Assembly: GCF_963678635.1 (NCBI RefSeq)
Contig: NW_026971074.1
Location: 7,501 to 65,664 of the forward strand
Length of the DNA stretch: 58,164 nucleotides
Source of the DNA: Symsagittifera roscoffensis
Taxonomy: Eukaryota; Xenacoelomorpha; Acoela; Convolutidae
Reading direction: 5' to 3'
Shown: positions 1-11,159 of the stretch, one piece after another
Layout of the letters: the number at the start of each line of letters is the position of its first letter
How positions within the stretch are numbered: position 1 is the stretch's first letter
The notes under the pieces: generated by a model
What the model was told of the DNA's origin: nothing
Databases searched by the model: none
Seen by the model: the letters and a program-made list of their open reading frames with translations, nothing else
Position numbers and translations under genes: made by a program

Positions 1-1150
1 AAATTTTTTACTTAGGGATCATTAGGTATAAATTTATTACATAGGGATCATTAGGTGTAAAAATTTTATATAGGGATCATTAGGTGAAAATATTTACAGA
101 GGAATCATTAGGTATAAACGTTTACATCGGGATCATTAGCTATAAAAACTATACATAGAGACAATAGGTAAAAATATGATACATAGGGATCATTAGGTAT
201 AAATTGTTACAGGGATCATTAGCTATAAAAAAATATACATAGGGATCATTAGGTATAAACTTTTTTACATAGAAATCATTAGGTATAAATATTTCACATA
301 GGGATCATTAGGTATAAATTTTTACATAGGGATCATTAGCTATAAAATTTATACATAGGGATCATTAGGTATAACTTTTTACATAGGGATCATTAGGTAT
401 AAATTTTTTACATAGGGTTCGCTAGGTAAAAATATTGTACATAGGGATCATTAGGTATAAATATTTTACATAGGGATCATTAGGTATAAACATTTACATA
501 CGGATCATTAGCTATAAAAATTATACATAGGGATCATTAGGCATAAATATGATACATAGGGATCATTAGTTATAAATTGTTACAGGGATCATTAGCTATA
601 AAAAATATACATAGGGATCATTAGGTATAAACTTTTTTACATAGAAACCATTAGGTATAAATATTTCACATAGGGATCATTAGGTATAAATTTTTACATA
701 GGGATCATTAGCTATAAAATTTATACATAGGGATCATTAGGTATAACTTTTTACATAGGGATCATTAGGAATAAGTTTTTTACATAGGGTTCGCTAGGTA
801 TAAATATTGAACATAGGGATCATTAGGTATAAATATTTTACATAGGGATCATTAGGTATAAACATTTACATAGGGATCATTAGCTATAAAAATTATACAT
901 AGGGATGATTAGGTATAAATATGATACATAGGGATCATTAGGTATAAATAGTTACAGGGATCATTAGCTATAAAAATTATACATAGAGATCATTAGGTAT
1001 AAACTTTTTTACATGGGGATCATTAGGTATAAATTTTTACATAGGGATCATTAGCTATAAAAATTATACATCGGCATCATTAGGTATAAATTTTTTACAT
1101 AGGGATCATTAGGTATAAATATTTTACATAGGGATCATTAGGTATAATCT
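1..1150. repeat. Minisatellite array, 28-29 bp unit with ~372 bp higher-order period
   Basis: About 40 head-to-tail copies of a unit built around catagggatcattaggtata followed by a variable A/T spacer. Distinct variants recur at a fixed interval: the unit with 'gggttcgctagg' at 411 and 783, and the short unit 'ttacagggatcattagc' at about 208, 581 and 953. This gives a higher-order period of 372-373 bp, about 13 monomers. The array starts before the window. No coding potential is seen. Copy-number variation is expected, and assembly of such an array may be imperfect. Confidence 0.97.
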
Positions 1151-1158
1151 ATACACAA

Positions 1159-1176
1159 TGATCCCTGTAGGGATCA
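1159..1176. repeat. Inverted monomer at the array end (hairpin)
   Basis: TGATCCC, loop TGTA, then GGGATCA: a perfect 7-bp inverted repeat. It pairs one antisense copy of the minisatellite core (gggatca) with a sense copy exactly where the array stops, next to a poly-C tract. This suggests the array boundary is a break or fold-back point. Confidence 0.8.
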
Positions 1177-1207
1177 CCCCCCTCCCCCCCCCCCCCCCCC
1201 GCCCCCC
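1177..1207. repeat. Poly-C tract
   Basis: About 31 bases that are C apart from one T and one G, lying directly after the minisatellite. It is G4-forming on the other strand and i-motif-forming on this one. Sequencing or assembly error is likely in such a tract, so its exact length should not be trusted. Confidence 0.9.
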
Positions 1208-2379
1208 GATCCCAGTGTCGTATATCTATACTACTCGCCCGATCTTTTTACACATAAAGTTATGGCACTTAGTCCGTTTTTTGAGTGTATTTATTGAAAA
1301 CGACGGGTAGCGGGAAGCTCTTCTTCATTAGCGGCAACTCACAAAAAGATATCCCCCTCAGCAAATCATTTTTATGTTGTTTTTTGAGCTTTTTTTCTTA
1401 AATTCAACGAAATTTACCGAAAAAACCTCCCGTATTCGAGATTTTGGGTTCTTTTCAAAAAACGGGTTGTGAGAAGAGCTTTGCCTATGTGACATCGCGC
1501 AGGTTTTTTTGAAGCAAACGTTTTAACCATTTTCAAAAACTTTTTGACTTTTTGTTTCAATCAACACTACAGGTCCTATTTGTTAAACTAAAAGCCGCGA
1601 TTCTCGGAAATGTCATATTTCAGATTTGTTGATAGCTTTTTGGGCTTTTTTCAATAACTATCCTGCCAAGTTTTTTATAATAAGTTTAATTGACCGAACA
1701 AGTTGTTGGGAAATTATTTTAATGTAGTGCTACGCAAAATTTTTAATAAAAAATTTTCGGGCTTCAAACAAGTGACAGTTTTAAAACGTTGACCGTTTTT
1801 TTGGAAGTTTTATGACTTTACTAGAAAATTACCGTGCAATTTCTTTTAGATTAACTGTTCTATCGACAAGCTCCCTGTTTCCAATCTTCTCTACTTTACG
1901 GGACATGACATCTTTTCAACAGAGAGAAGTAACGGATTTGGTAAAGTCAGTTTGTTGAATTTCTTGTCCATTTTTTAGGAATTTTAGGAACTTTTTTTAA
2001 AAATACCCTTTCAAATCTGAGTTGAAAAATTCAATCGAAAGAAGCGGTTGCGCAAGTTTTTCCTCTAGAAGCGGCTATTCCTTATTTTTTTTAAATGAGA
2101 GATGTTATGAGAGGTGATAAAAACAAATCCAAAAGATCAAAACTTTTGAAGTTTCCAATTATTCAGGTAGACAAAAACTTTAGGTTTTTGCCAATGTAAA
2201 CTTTGGAATTTACCCATTTTGTCCCGCATCAGTATAACAAAAACAAAAAAAATCACATAATTACCTAGGTACCTCTTCCAGCTTTAGCTGGGCTCTAAGT
2301 TTCCTTCATCAGTTTCGGTTCACCATGTTTTTTTTTCATCGGTTTCGATTCAACTAGTTTTTTTCAACATGTTTCTTTT
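1208..2379. other. Unassigned AT-rich DNA
   Basis: T-rich sequence with short homopolymers and no sustained reading frame on either strand. I see no recognisable protein motif, LTR or structural RNA. Confidence 0.6.
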
Positions 2380-3427
2380 TCATGAATTATGTTTCCTTAT
2401 GATGGTGTTGTATCGAAAGTGGTGTGAAGCTCCGCTTCGTCCCTGTGTTTGGAGTTGGGCAACAGTCAGCAACTTTTTTGGGTTCGTCATCTGTACTTTC
2501 AGAGTTCCTTTTTCCCATTTTATTGTGTTCAATGCTGTATATTTTAAAGTAATTATGGAAATCAATTCTTCTCCTTCGTCTTTGTCTATTACAGTTTTCA
2601 GTCCCTCACTGGGACTACGCTCTCCTCTCATGTGCATTCTACTGGTACTTCTATGTTGGGCCAGGTTGTTTGCGAATAATTGTCTTTGGTAGCTCTATTA
2701 ATCTGGAGCACATATTAGCTTTGTAAATTCTTGCTTCCACATCGATTCGCTGGCTCACTGTCTTTCGATTCGATGTGGAAGCAAGATATCGGGCAATATT
2801 TGATAACATTACCGTTGTCCCGCATATGGAACATTTTTAAGTGTTTCCTGTGACGGTGTCGCCTTGGCATTCCTTGATATAATTTTTTGCAGTATTTTCA
2901 GTTTTAAATACTCTTTGGCTTCTCTCGCATGGGAATGTTTTTGGCTCTGATAAGTTGTTCCATTATTCCTCTTCATTTGAACCCCGAGACCGCCGACAAT
3001 CAAGCATACGTTTCCGCAGTGGGGGCATTCTAGTGATCTTTTCTCGCCTAACATATTCCTGTCCTAGGGAGCTGGTGGGAGGCTTTCTTTCTGGTTTCCC
3101 ATACTATTCTCCCATGCGTACAAGTGTTGCATCATCAAATTCATTTTCGCGCCATGCTTTAAGGGCCGAGTTTATAGTATCCAATTAGGTTGGACCGCCT
3201 GTATTGTGATGTGTTGCTCGCTTTTTCCTCATTCCTTCTAACGATTGTGGGGCTGAGAGCCATCCGAGTATGGCTCTCCTTGCAGGTCTCAAATCTTCCA
3301 TACACAGGTCTTGTCCCATCCGTTGAAGGCTCTGATTTTCCACATTCCATTGGATAGATTTTGTTCCAAATGGAACCAGCTCTGAACTAGTATTTATAAA
3401 CCAATTATATTCTTGATAAATTACCAC
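2380..3427 (-). pseudogene. Decayed coding remnant with a C2H2-like motif (unrecognised)
   Basis: Several short minus-strand frames follow one another (3427-3185, 3054-2809, 2637-2380) and together look like a broken gene. The clearest part, near 3025-2965, reads CPHCGNVCLIVGGLGVQMKR. It resembles a C2H2 finger (CxxC, 12 residues, then the expected His) in which the histidines have become Q and N. Such fingers occur in host transcription factors and at the N-terminus of some non-LTR retrotransposon proteins, and I cannot tell which this is. In-frame stops separate the pieces. Element A begins at 3371 inside the 3427-3185 frame and may have interrupted this remnant. Confidence 0.35.
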
Positions 3428-3758
3428 TATAAAAATTACTAACTAACCAATCATATTCCATCTCTAACATTGACAGTTATTTGTAAGTGCTGAAACTACT
3501 TGTAGTTTCAGCACCAGAACAATTTGAATAAATCTTTGAATACAGTTGTTCTCCTTCTGGATAAACTCCAAGAACTAACTCGCAAAAACCAGTGTACACT
3601 AGATCTATTGAGACTAGGAGAAATCAAAGTAAGATTAAGATTGGTATTAGACTAAGAAGTTGCACGAATCTAGCCGGCCAAAAATTAGATGCATGACGAA
3701 CAGACGGTGTACCTTAACTGAAATTACTCTATGAATACAGGCCATAGGTCATAACTCA
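3371..3758 (+). repeat. 5' LTR of element A (388 bp)
   Basis: Begins TGGAACC and ends ...AACTCA, like the LTRs of B (44000-44409, 25613-26006) and C (45413-45791). It is followed by TC and a tRNA-type primer site. It carries a CCAAT box at 3447-3451, a perfect 13-bp palindrome at 3487-3514 and an AATAAA at 3527-3532, in the same order as element C. Confidence 0.93.
3447..3532 (+). promoter_or_regulatory. LTR regulatory cluster: CCAAT box, palindrome, AATAAA (element A)
   Basis: CCAAT at 3447-3451. A perfect inverted repeat GTGCTGAAACTAC-TT-GTAGTTTCAGCAC at 3487-3514. AATAAA at 3527-3532. The CCAAT-to-palindrome distance is 36-38 bp in A, B and C. The AATAAA lies 13-14 bp after the palindrome in A and C but is lost in B. 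This is consistent with a U3 promoter followed by a hairpin and polyadenylation signal. Placing the R boundary is inference. Confidence 0.6.
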
Positions 3759-3760
3759 TC

Positions 3761-3783
3761 TGGTGCCACCAAAAGTCTCGAAC
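3761..3783 (+). other. Primer binding site (element A)
   Basis: Two bases after the LTR, TGGTGCCACCAAAAGTC and onward. The TGG start is complementary to a tRNA CCA end, and the same site follows the LTRs of B and C (with GCGACC in place of GCCACC). The complement contains TTCGAGA, resembling a tRNA T-loop about 15 nt from the CCA, so complementarity may extend through the T arm. I could not assign the tRNA isotype. Confidence 0.8.
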
Positions 3784-3878
3784 AAGACCTTAACTAACTT
3801 AAAATTAAACAATAGAACTTAGAGTTAGACAATTGCAAGATTGCAAAAATATTAGACGGAATAGATTATTTAAAAGAA

Positions 3879-4037
3879 ATGTCTCTACGTCTCAATAAAT
3901 CTACGCCAATTTTCCAAACAATACAAGAAATACCAGGTATTGAAAGAACACCAAGTTCAAGGCGTGAACAACGATCTGCAAACGGACTTCTACTACATGA
4001 TAGTACGACAAAAACCGCAACAAGTTTTTGTATTTAG
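3879..4037 (+). CDS. Short leader ORF (52 codons) between PBS and structured leader, element A
   Basis: Starts ATG and ends TAG, encoding a small basic peptide beginning MSLRLNKSTPIFQTIQEIPG. The equivalent position in B (43883-43737) begins MSLRLNRSEPIFRTILELPG, and C has the same start before a frameshift. Most differences leave the residue unchanged or conservative, which suggests the peptide was once translated. It could be an upstream ORF, a leader peptide or a first coding exon. Its function is unknown and it matches no family I know. Confidence 0.45.
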   Translation: MSLRLNKSTPIFQTIQEIPGIERTPSSRREQRSANGLLLHDSTTKTATSFCI

Positions 4038-4379
4038 AATACTTTATGCAGTAAATTTAAACTTCCATTTACTGACATGAAAACTATTTGAAGAATAATT
4101 CTTCAACAACCTATTTGGTGCTAAACGTACTATCTATACAAAAACGACCGATAAAAAGAACGTAAATCTTTTCCCCCAAAATCTGCAGTCAATTAAAACT
4201 TTCAAATAAAAAATAAAAAACTAGCTTGTATTAAGATTCATTGTTAGTTCCATAAATTAACACACATGGTTTTTCGATCTCAGCTTTATCACCTAAAAAA
4301 TAACAGCATAAATTCAAAAAACTAATTTCGTCTGAGCTTTAGGTTTTAAATTTTCTTAAACTTTCACATAAAAACTTAC

Positions 4380-4686
4380 CAAGGCTTATCTTTGATTCCC
4401 ATAATACATTTTCTTTCATAAACAGATCACCAAGGCGTTCCTTGGATCTTTAACTTCAATTAAAACTAAGTTATCTTCTTCAATTACTGATCATCAAGGC
4501 TTTTCTTGGATCAAATCAGAACAATCTTGCTCTCCCCATCCCATAATTTTAAAAGTGTCTAACGACCTCAAACGTCGATTCACTACCCAATCTTTATAAA
4601 CGACCCAGGACTAAAAGAAATTTTTGAAAAACTATCCACTTTAATTAGGTTAGACAGTGAAGAACTTCGGTTACTCATCCTTCACT
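4380..4686 (+). other. Structured 5' leader with repeated CAAGG/CCTTG stem-loops (element A)
   Basis: Three stem-loops at 4380-4394, 4425-4448 and 4489-4512. Each pairs CAAGG with CCTTG or a wobble variant across a 4-6 nt loop. The second and third are extended by GATC/GATC arms with a 2-nt bulge. Downstream lie CGAC...GTCG near 4563 and AGTGAAG/CTTCACT (4656-4662 with 4680-4686). The same series occurs in element C at 46408-46726. Position and repetition fit a packaging, dimerisation or translation-control leader, but that role is inferred. Confidence 0.55.
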
Positions 4687-5049
4687 TGAGCCCTTCCTCT
4701 TATATAACCCAGGCTAAAACCCGTAAATAAATAGTAAGTCATAAAATAGTACCTAATGATCTACATGTGTTCTAATTATACCCGAACTTTGTAGATTGAT
4801 TTACTATTTGCCAACCCTTGAACACAAATCACAACCCTAGGTAAGATTAACTAAGTAACTCATAGATTAAAAACAAGTCACGAGAAAGCAAAAAATTATT
4901 CTCACGAAATGAGATACTCTCTCTCCAAACCGTCAACCACGACAATCTATGCCTCAAGTTAGGAGAACCACACAAAAACCGTAAAAACTAACAGTTTAGG
5001 AAAATGGAAATTCTAACCCCCAAATATTGCATCCATCATCCTAAACCTT

Positions 5050-5490
5050 ATGTCAAGAGATAATCTAGGCAAAAAACAAACAACCGTATTACATAATTGT
5101 TTAATTAAAAACGACAGATAAGATCTTGTAACCACGCCGCACAGACAAACAATAGGATATAATAGGTCAAAAGGTCAAGCACAAAAAAAAACACAATTTT
5201 AGCAAAATAAAAGCAAATTATCAAGAAACGATTTTCAAAACGCAGTCTCAGAATCGGAAACAAACACAATACAGGAACTTCAAGACTTAGAAGATTCAAT
5301 AAAAAAGAATAACCCAATGGAATACCAAATATATTTTTCTGACTCAGAAGCTACAACACCATCATCAATTAAAGAAAAACTCAAAATGAAAAAAATCATA
5401 TGTAACAAGCCAAAACGCCTATATAACTGGAATCAACCAATAAGACATTTTGAATGTTACACACTAACAAATCTACAATTTAAAAGATGA
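5050..5490 (+). pseudogene. ORF1 (basic protein upstream of gag), element A, broken
   Basis: Starts MSRDNLGKKQT and is homologous to the intact 153-codon ORF1 of element B. In-frame stops occur after about residues 22 and 50. The C-terminal part retains the conserved acidic patch YFSDSEA and the motif LYNWNQPIRH. Its stop codon overlaps the gag start as ATGA (5487-5490). The family has a Lys/Arg-rich N-terminal half and an acidic, Ser-rich middle. I recognise no known domain. Confidence 0.6.
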
Positions 5491-8400
5491 TCGGATATAA
5501 CGAAAATTTCGATGATAACTCGATACTTCTACTTTTCATACAACCACATAGTGATCCCACCCGAGGACAAGTACCATTTTGTCACAACTTAATTGTAAAT
5601 TTGTTTGAAAAAGGAAATAGACCATGTAAACAGGAATTTCCTGAATCAAGAATAAAACGACGAATCCTCGACCACTATCTCAAAGGTATATGTAATACCA
5701 CATCAAAATACGCTATAATCACAATTGAAGTTTTATCTCCGAAAGTAAATCACCCTACAGATCAAAAACAAACAGATGACTTAGAAATTGAATTCTCGAA
5801 AATTTTCACAGACTATATAAGAAAAATGCAACACCAAAATTCACAAAGAGTGAATTCAATATTCAAAAACGATGATTTTTTCAATCATTTTAGCTATCTA
5901 TCTATACTTGAATTGAAGGAAATACAGAATGAGTCACCAACTCAAACATCCCGACATTCAATTGTAAGACAAGAAATCTATCTTTTCTCAAAATTTTTTA
6001 ATACGATCCGTGAAAACCTCATTAGCAACGAAATCTCACAAAATGTCACACGTGATTTACAAAGAATACTAGCATTGTTTATAATTGATTAGTTTGTCCA
6101 TAACATTGATCTCATAGCACTATTAAAAAAATGTTTTCGACCACAAAATTCAAACGATGAAACTGTATTAGCAGAAGAAACAGATTATGTTTGGGACCCT
6201 GATTGGTCTCATCCATCATTTATTAAAATAACAACTCATATATGAAGTCAAGCAATCACTAATATTTCTATGAGCAAAGACTATGTTAGAATAATTCCTC
6301 TTACTGTTGATGCAACACCTTTAAATTATAATGCAATGTTCACTGACAGAACAGGAAATAAAACCTTAAACTCCACTTTCATTAAAACACAAGAAAATTA
6401 AATATAACAAGAAATCTCACACAACCAGATAATCAAACTCCATCACATTTCCTTAATGAAGAATTAGTCGAAACAATGCCAACAAAAACACAACAAAACA
6501 TCTCCCTCATTCATCCTACACTTACAACTCCAAAAAACAAAAGTACAGCGTTTCTGCAAACAAGTATATAATCCACAGTAAATCCTTCTATCAGTCCAAA
6601 ATACCCACAAATGGATTGTTTAAAATTTAGACCAGGAATGACACCAGGACAAACAAATAAACAACAAAAAACGTCTACTAGAAACAACTTTTCAGATCAC
6701 AACTACAATTTTTTTTGCAAAATCCAAAGTAACAAAAACACCCTATATAAACAGTCAAAAACACTCACAAGCACAAAACCGAAATTAAAATGTACCACAC
6801 CAAGTCTCTCACTCAGTATTTTTCAACGATCAACCACGAAAAATATCCGTCCTTCCACCAAAATAAAAACATGAATAATAAACATCGTACAAGAATTCAA
6901 CCACATTATTCAGAATATGAAGATTACTCAAGCCAAAATCATCAACGATTCAGCACAAATCAACAAAACAATAATTGGAATGTTGATCAACCAGGTCCTA
7001 TTTATCAACCAGATTTTTTTTGAACCGTATACACGAAATGAACAAATATGACAAACAAGACAAAACACAGAATCATATAATAATAAATTTCAATCACAAA
7101 GTCCTATGAATACACAAAGTTATCAACCAACTCAAATGCAAATTGAAATCCAATTACCATGTTATTTAAAAACACAAATTACAATTTTTCGCAATTACCA
7201 AATGCAGCAGAATCACTACAAATGACTATGAATCCACATAATATGGGTGGATCTTCTATATCTTCTAATAAACCACTAATGGTATTCATAAGAAGAGATC
7301 CTGAATACTCAGTAGAAGACTATTTAAACGCAGTCTCAGCTAATCTAATTTTAAATATAGGACCAGAACCAGTAAATACGCAACTTCATCAAAATTGGAT
7401 AAATAGACGCCCAGCTCTAATCCAAACCTCACTTGACGGCGCAGCCCAAAAATGGCTTTCGGTTTTACCTATAGATATTAAATCAGACTGGAAAACATTC
7501 ACACAAAAATTTTCAAAAATGTTCGACTCTGAAAAAAAAACCACATCCAAGAGTTCTATGCAACGAAAATCGTAGACTCCCTAATGAAATAATTAAACAA
7601 CTTGCAGTAAGAATCGAAAAATTAGTCAGAATTTTTCAACGATCAACCACGATCTACAGTGTATCGTAGCAAAAACTATCCGTCCTTCCAGCGCAACTTA
7701 AACTCTAAATTTTTGTCTAACTCCAAACTGTCGTTTCTGTCGTTTCTAAAAAACACAAAAACGACAGAAATCTTGATAATGACTCTAACACCACAATTAA
7801 GAAAAATTGCGATAAAAAAGAGAGCATTACATCCATCTTCAATTCGGGAACTTGATATAGTTTTCAGAAAACTAGTACGAGCTGAAATCACTAAGAAACT
7901 GGAAGAAACAGAAAGTTTAAAATACATAACGTAAACAACCTCCACACAACTACTTCACACAAAAATAAGATATCTACGAGAAAAACCCAAATTTTAAAAG
8001 CAAACCATCGTTCAAAAAAAAATGGTGTAACTATTGTCGTAGATATGGACATAGCATTATGAATGTAGACAAAACAACAAGATAATCAGAACAAACCACA
8101 GAAATATAGCGAACCAAATGAATTCTTTTATAAGTATATAAAAAAATCAGAATTTACCAAACAAAAACATTCACAGTAATAATAGTTCAGGAAAACCACT
8201 CCCAGTTAATTATGATACCTCTAGACAACAATTACCTAACCCAATTAACTACCGCGGAAAATCTCCAGATCGAAGGATTTCACGAAATTTCTCACAAAAT
8301 AGATTTAGTCAATCAAACAGTCATAACAATCAAGATCGTAATAACTATTCAAGATCAAACTCAAACAGAGCTAACTACTCCAGTTATAATAAGAAATCGT

Positions 8401-8960
8401 TCATAATCAAACTCTCAAACTCTCAAAAAAGACACTATTCAAGCAACCGTTCCAGAATTTCCTCGTGAAACCGAATTAGGAACTACTCAAACAATAGGAA
8501 TAGACAAAATTCAGATAACAGATAACGAAACTGTTCAAACAACAGATCAAACTATAATAATTATCGCCAAAGATCACGTGACAATTCCAAGAACCAAAAT
8601 TCTAATTATTCAAATCGACAAAGAAATTATTCGCAGTCACCACATAGGAATGATGCACATTATCAAAATTCACAACAAAACTATAGAAGTAGTACACCTA
8701 AACATCAAAACAAATCAACCAGGTACAATCAACTGAAGAAACTCAATCAGACTTTCCCGGTACTGATAACACAAAAACTTCAGAATTACAACTAAATCAC
8801 ATAAATTGTGAATCCACAGATGATGAGAGCGAAACAGAAAATACGTTTTCAATAAACATGCTTCAGATTGAAAATGAATACGAAACACCAATTGAATCGA
8901 GTTATTATAAAAACAACAAAAATTTTAATAGTTTGGAAAATCAGATAAAACACAAGACAT
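5487..8960 (+). pseudogene. gag: gag, element A (broken)
   Basis: The first 201 codons are open (5487-6092) and match B and C. A TAG replaces a Tyr codon (IIDYF in B), and further breaks follow. The capsid-type Retrotrans_gag domain lies at about 7159-7934 (PEYSVEDYLNAVSANLILNI, then GAAQKWLSVLPIDIKSDW). A zinc knuckle follows near 8020 as KWCNYCRRYGHS, with its last Cys lost by frameshift. The tail (8200-8760) is Ser/Arg/Asn/Tyr-rich with SRN and RS repeats, as expected of an RNA-binding nucleocapsid tail. An extraneous ~125 bp segment sits at 7632-7760. Confidence 0.8.
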
Positions 8961-9049
8961 AAGAGACTATACCGAACAAAAACTTAAAGGAAATTCAAGT
9001 ACGAACAAAATATACCAAAATACGGCAAATAAGTTACAAATACTTTTAA

Positions 9050-9262
9050 GAAAAAACTTGAAAAATACCACTTCTCTTAGAAAAACCAGAAAGTAAGAAT
9101 TTTCAATTACCAGACCTCGAAGTTGATTTTTTAATAGACTCAGGAGCAGAGTCAAATTTTAGAAACAGTCCCACATGGAATGAAATACAAACTTTACATC
9201 CAAAATTATTCCCTTCAAAGACCTCAAGCATATTAGCTACAGCACAAGGATTAAATTTAACA
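9050..9262 (+). pseudogene. Retropepsin-type protease, element A (truncated)
   Basis: Contains DFLIDSGAESNF with the aspartic protease signature DSGA, followed by SPTWNEIQTLHPK as in B. Shortly after TAQGLNLTKF the sequence jumps into the pre-RT spacer (PLGLL, then CETNATISPT). About 450 bp present in B and D is therefore missing and the protease C-terminus is gone. Confidence 0.75.
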
Positions 9263-10960
9263 AAATTTTCATATAAAAAAACGTTACCTCTAGGACTTTT
9301 ATGATATTGTGAAACAAATGCAACAATTTCTCCCACAGTAGAAACAGCATTTAGAGTAAATAACATCTTGAAATAATTAGATATATGCCAATCAACAATT
9401 CTTAATGAAAATTTATCAATTAAAAATATAATTAGTGATCCAAAACGAAAAACAGTCTACTTTACAAAAACACCGTTTTCCAAACCAACGTTTCAGATAT
9501 CAAAATACACCACAAAACAACAAAAAATTTTTACAATGTTCAACTTTCAACACTCTCAAATTACACAACAAAAATTGAACAACTAGAAGAACTGCAACTT
9601 AAATACCAAATGTCTTACGCTACATCAAGATTTGATGTTTAAAAAGTAAAATTAACCACTACATCTACTTCTGAAACCTGGCGCTTTTTTCAAAAAACAA
9701 CGAGCAAGTAAAGTTCCAATTCATTTACAAGATAAATTCATTAGATTACTAGATATATTAGGACAATACGAAATCATTTTTCTAGTTAACAAAGAAGAAC
9801 AACCAAAAAGAAACAATTTCATAAGTCTCGTTATTATTCTCGCTAAAGGAGAATCATTAAAACTCGTTCTAGACACAAGATAGCTCAATTCATATATTGA
9901 TGTATCTAACTTTTATTGGCTCATAGAACCAATACTAGTAATTCTCACAAAAATTACAGGAAACTTTTTTACAACAGCTGACATGAACAGCGCATATAAT
10001 CAGATGAAACTAGATGAACAATCACGACGCTTAACAGAGTTCGTTATTGGAAATCATGAATACGAATTGAATTGACTTTTCTATGGAAACTCTTTCTATG
10101 GCAGCATTTTCAGCATTAATGACAAAAAATTTTCGACCACCTAAACACAGTAAAAAAATGTCAGAAACTATTTAGACGATGTTTTCATTCAATCACAAAC
10201 AAAACACGAAATGATTAAAGTATTGAATCAATATCACCAAATTGTACTCAAAGAAAACATGAAAACAGCCCTAGAAAAATCCTATTTTTTCTTTACTCGT
10301 GTAAAATTCCTTGCACATTTTTTTGAAGGAAAAACAATCACTCAGTTAGAATAGACGCAATCATAAAACTTCATCCCCCATCAAATAAAAAGAAATTCCA
10401 ACAATTTTTTGGATTGCTAAATTTTTTAAGTGAATACCTCATTAAAATGTACATATATTTAAGACCATTTTATAAAATTCTGAGGCAATAAAATAATTTT
10501 GAATGGACAACAGCAAAAATGATTTGAAGTTATGAAAACACTACTCACTGAACAAATCTCAAATACTATTCCAGATCCAGACCAACCATTTTATGTTATA
10601 TGCGATGCCTCCAATTTTGAAATCGGAGCAGCTTTATTACAATCACACAATGGAACAAACAAAATGAACCTTATTTCAGCAATTTCAAGTCTTTTTACAC
10701 AAGCTAAACTAAGACTCTCTGTTCTTATGAGAGAATGCCCAGCTTTAATATATACTCTCACAGAATAAGATTTTTTAATACTTGGATCAAAACATCCAGC
10801 AGTTCTAATTACAGATCATAAACATATAATTTTCCTTTATACACCAAAGTCAAATCCAAACCATAGAGTTTATAGATTTAAATTAATTCTAATGAAAATC
10901 CGAAATTTATATATAGTTTGGACCGCGGGGAAAAATCTTAACAAAAAAAACAACAGTAGA
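9263..10960 (+). pseudogene. pol: Reverse transcriptase and RNase H, element A (broken)
   Basis: Ty3/Gypsy-type RT. TTADMNSAYNQ near 9978 holds a catalytic Asp and YLDDVFIQSQ near 10171 the YxDD box. The fingers and palm are interrupted by stops, and a small indel affects the segment that reads FYGLSIGPAAFSAFM in B. RNase H is best preserved at 10532-10768 (ICDASNFEIGAALLQSHNG, then the ECPALIYTLTE motif), with a third Asp in TDHKHIIF near 10810. Part of the segment after RNase H is deleted at about 10930 (AAGKNL directly joined to the KTTVEMPQN region). Confidence 0.85.
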
Positions 10961-11159
10961 AATGCCACAAAATATTAAGATTCTTCTTGCAAAAGACGAA
11001 ATATGACCACGATTAAAATGCAAATATGCAGTAAAAACCGACCTTGATAACGCACATTTAAACAATTTACAATATTTTTCATTATATCTAGAATGCCAAA
11101 TAAATCAAACGGAAGTACACTTGTTACGAAAGTCTACATTTAAACCGATACCGTATTCA

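Noticed and set aside
1-1150. CRISPR array
   Set aside because: Units are contiguous tandem repeats with short A/T-variable parts, not identical repeats separated by unique spacers, and the setting is eukaryotic.
1177-1207. Poly-C tract as a functional G-quadruplex element
   Set aside because: Homopolymer next to a tandem array without neighbouring gene. Assembly or sequencing error is at least as likely.
2369-2692. 107-codon plus-strand frame
   Set aside because: Hydrophobic translation typical of T-rich antisense DNA. A minus-strand frame overlaps it and there is no recognisable motif.
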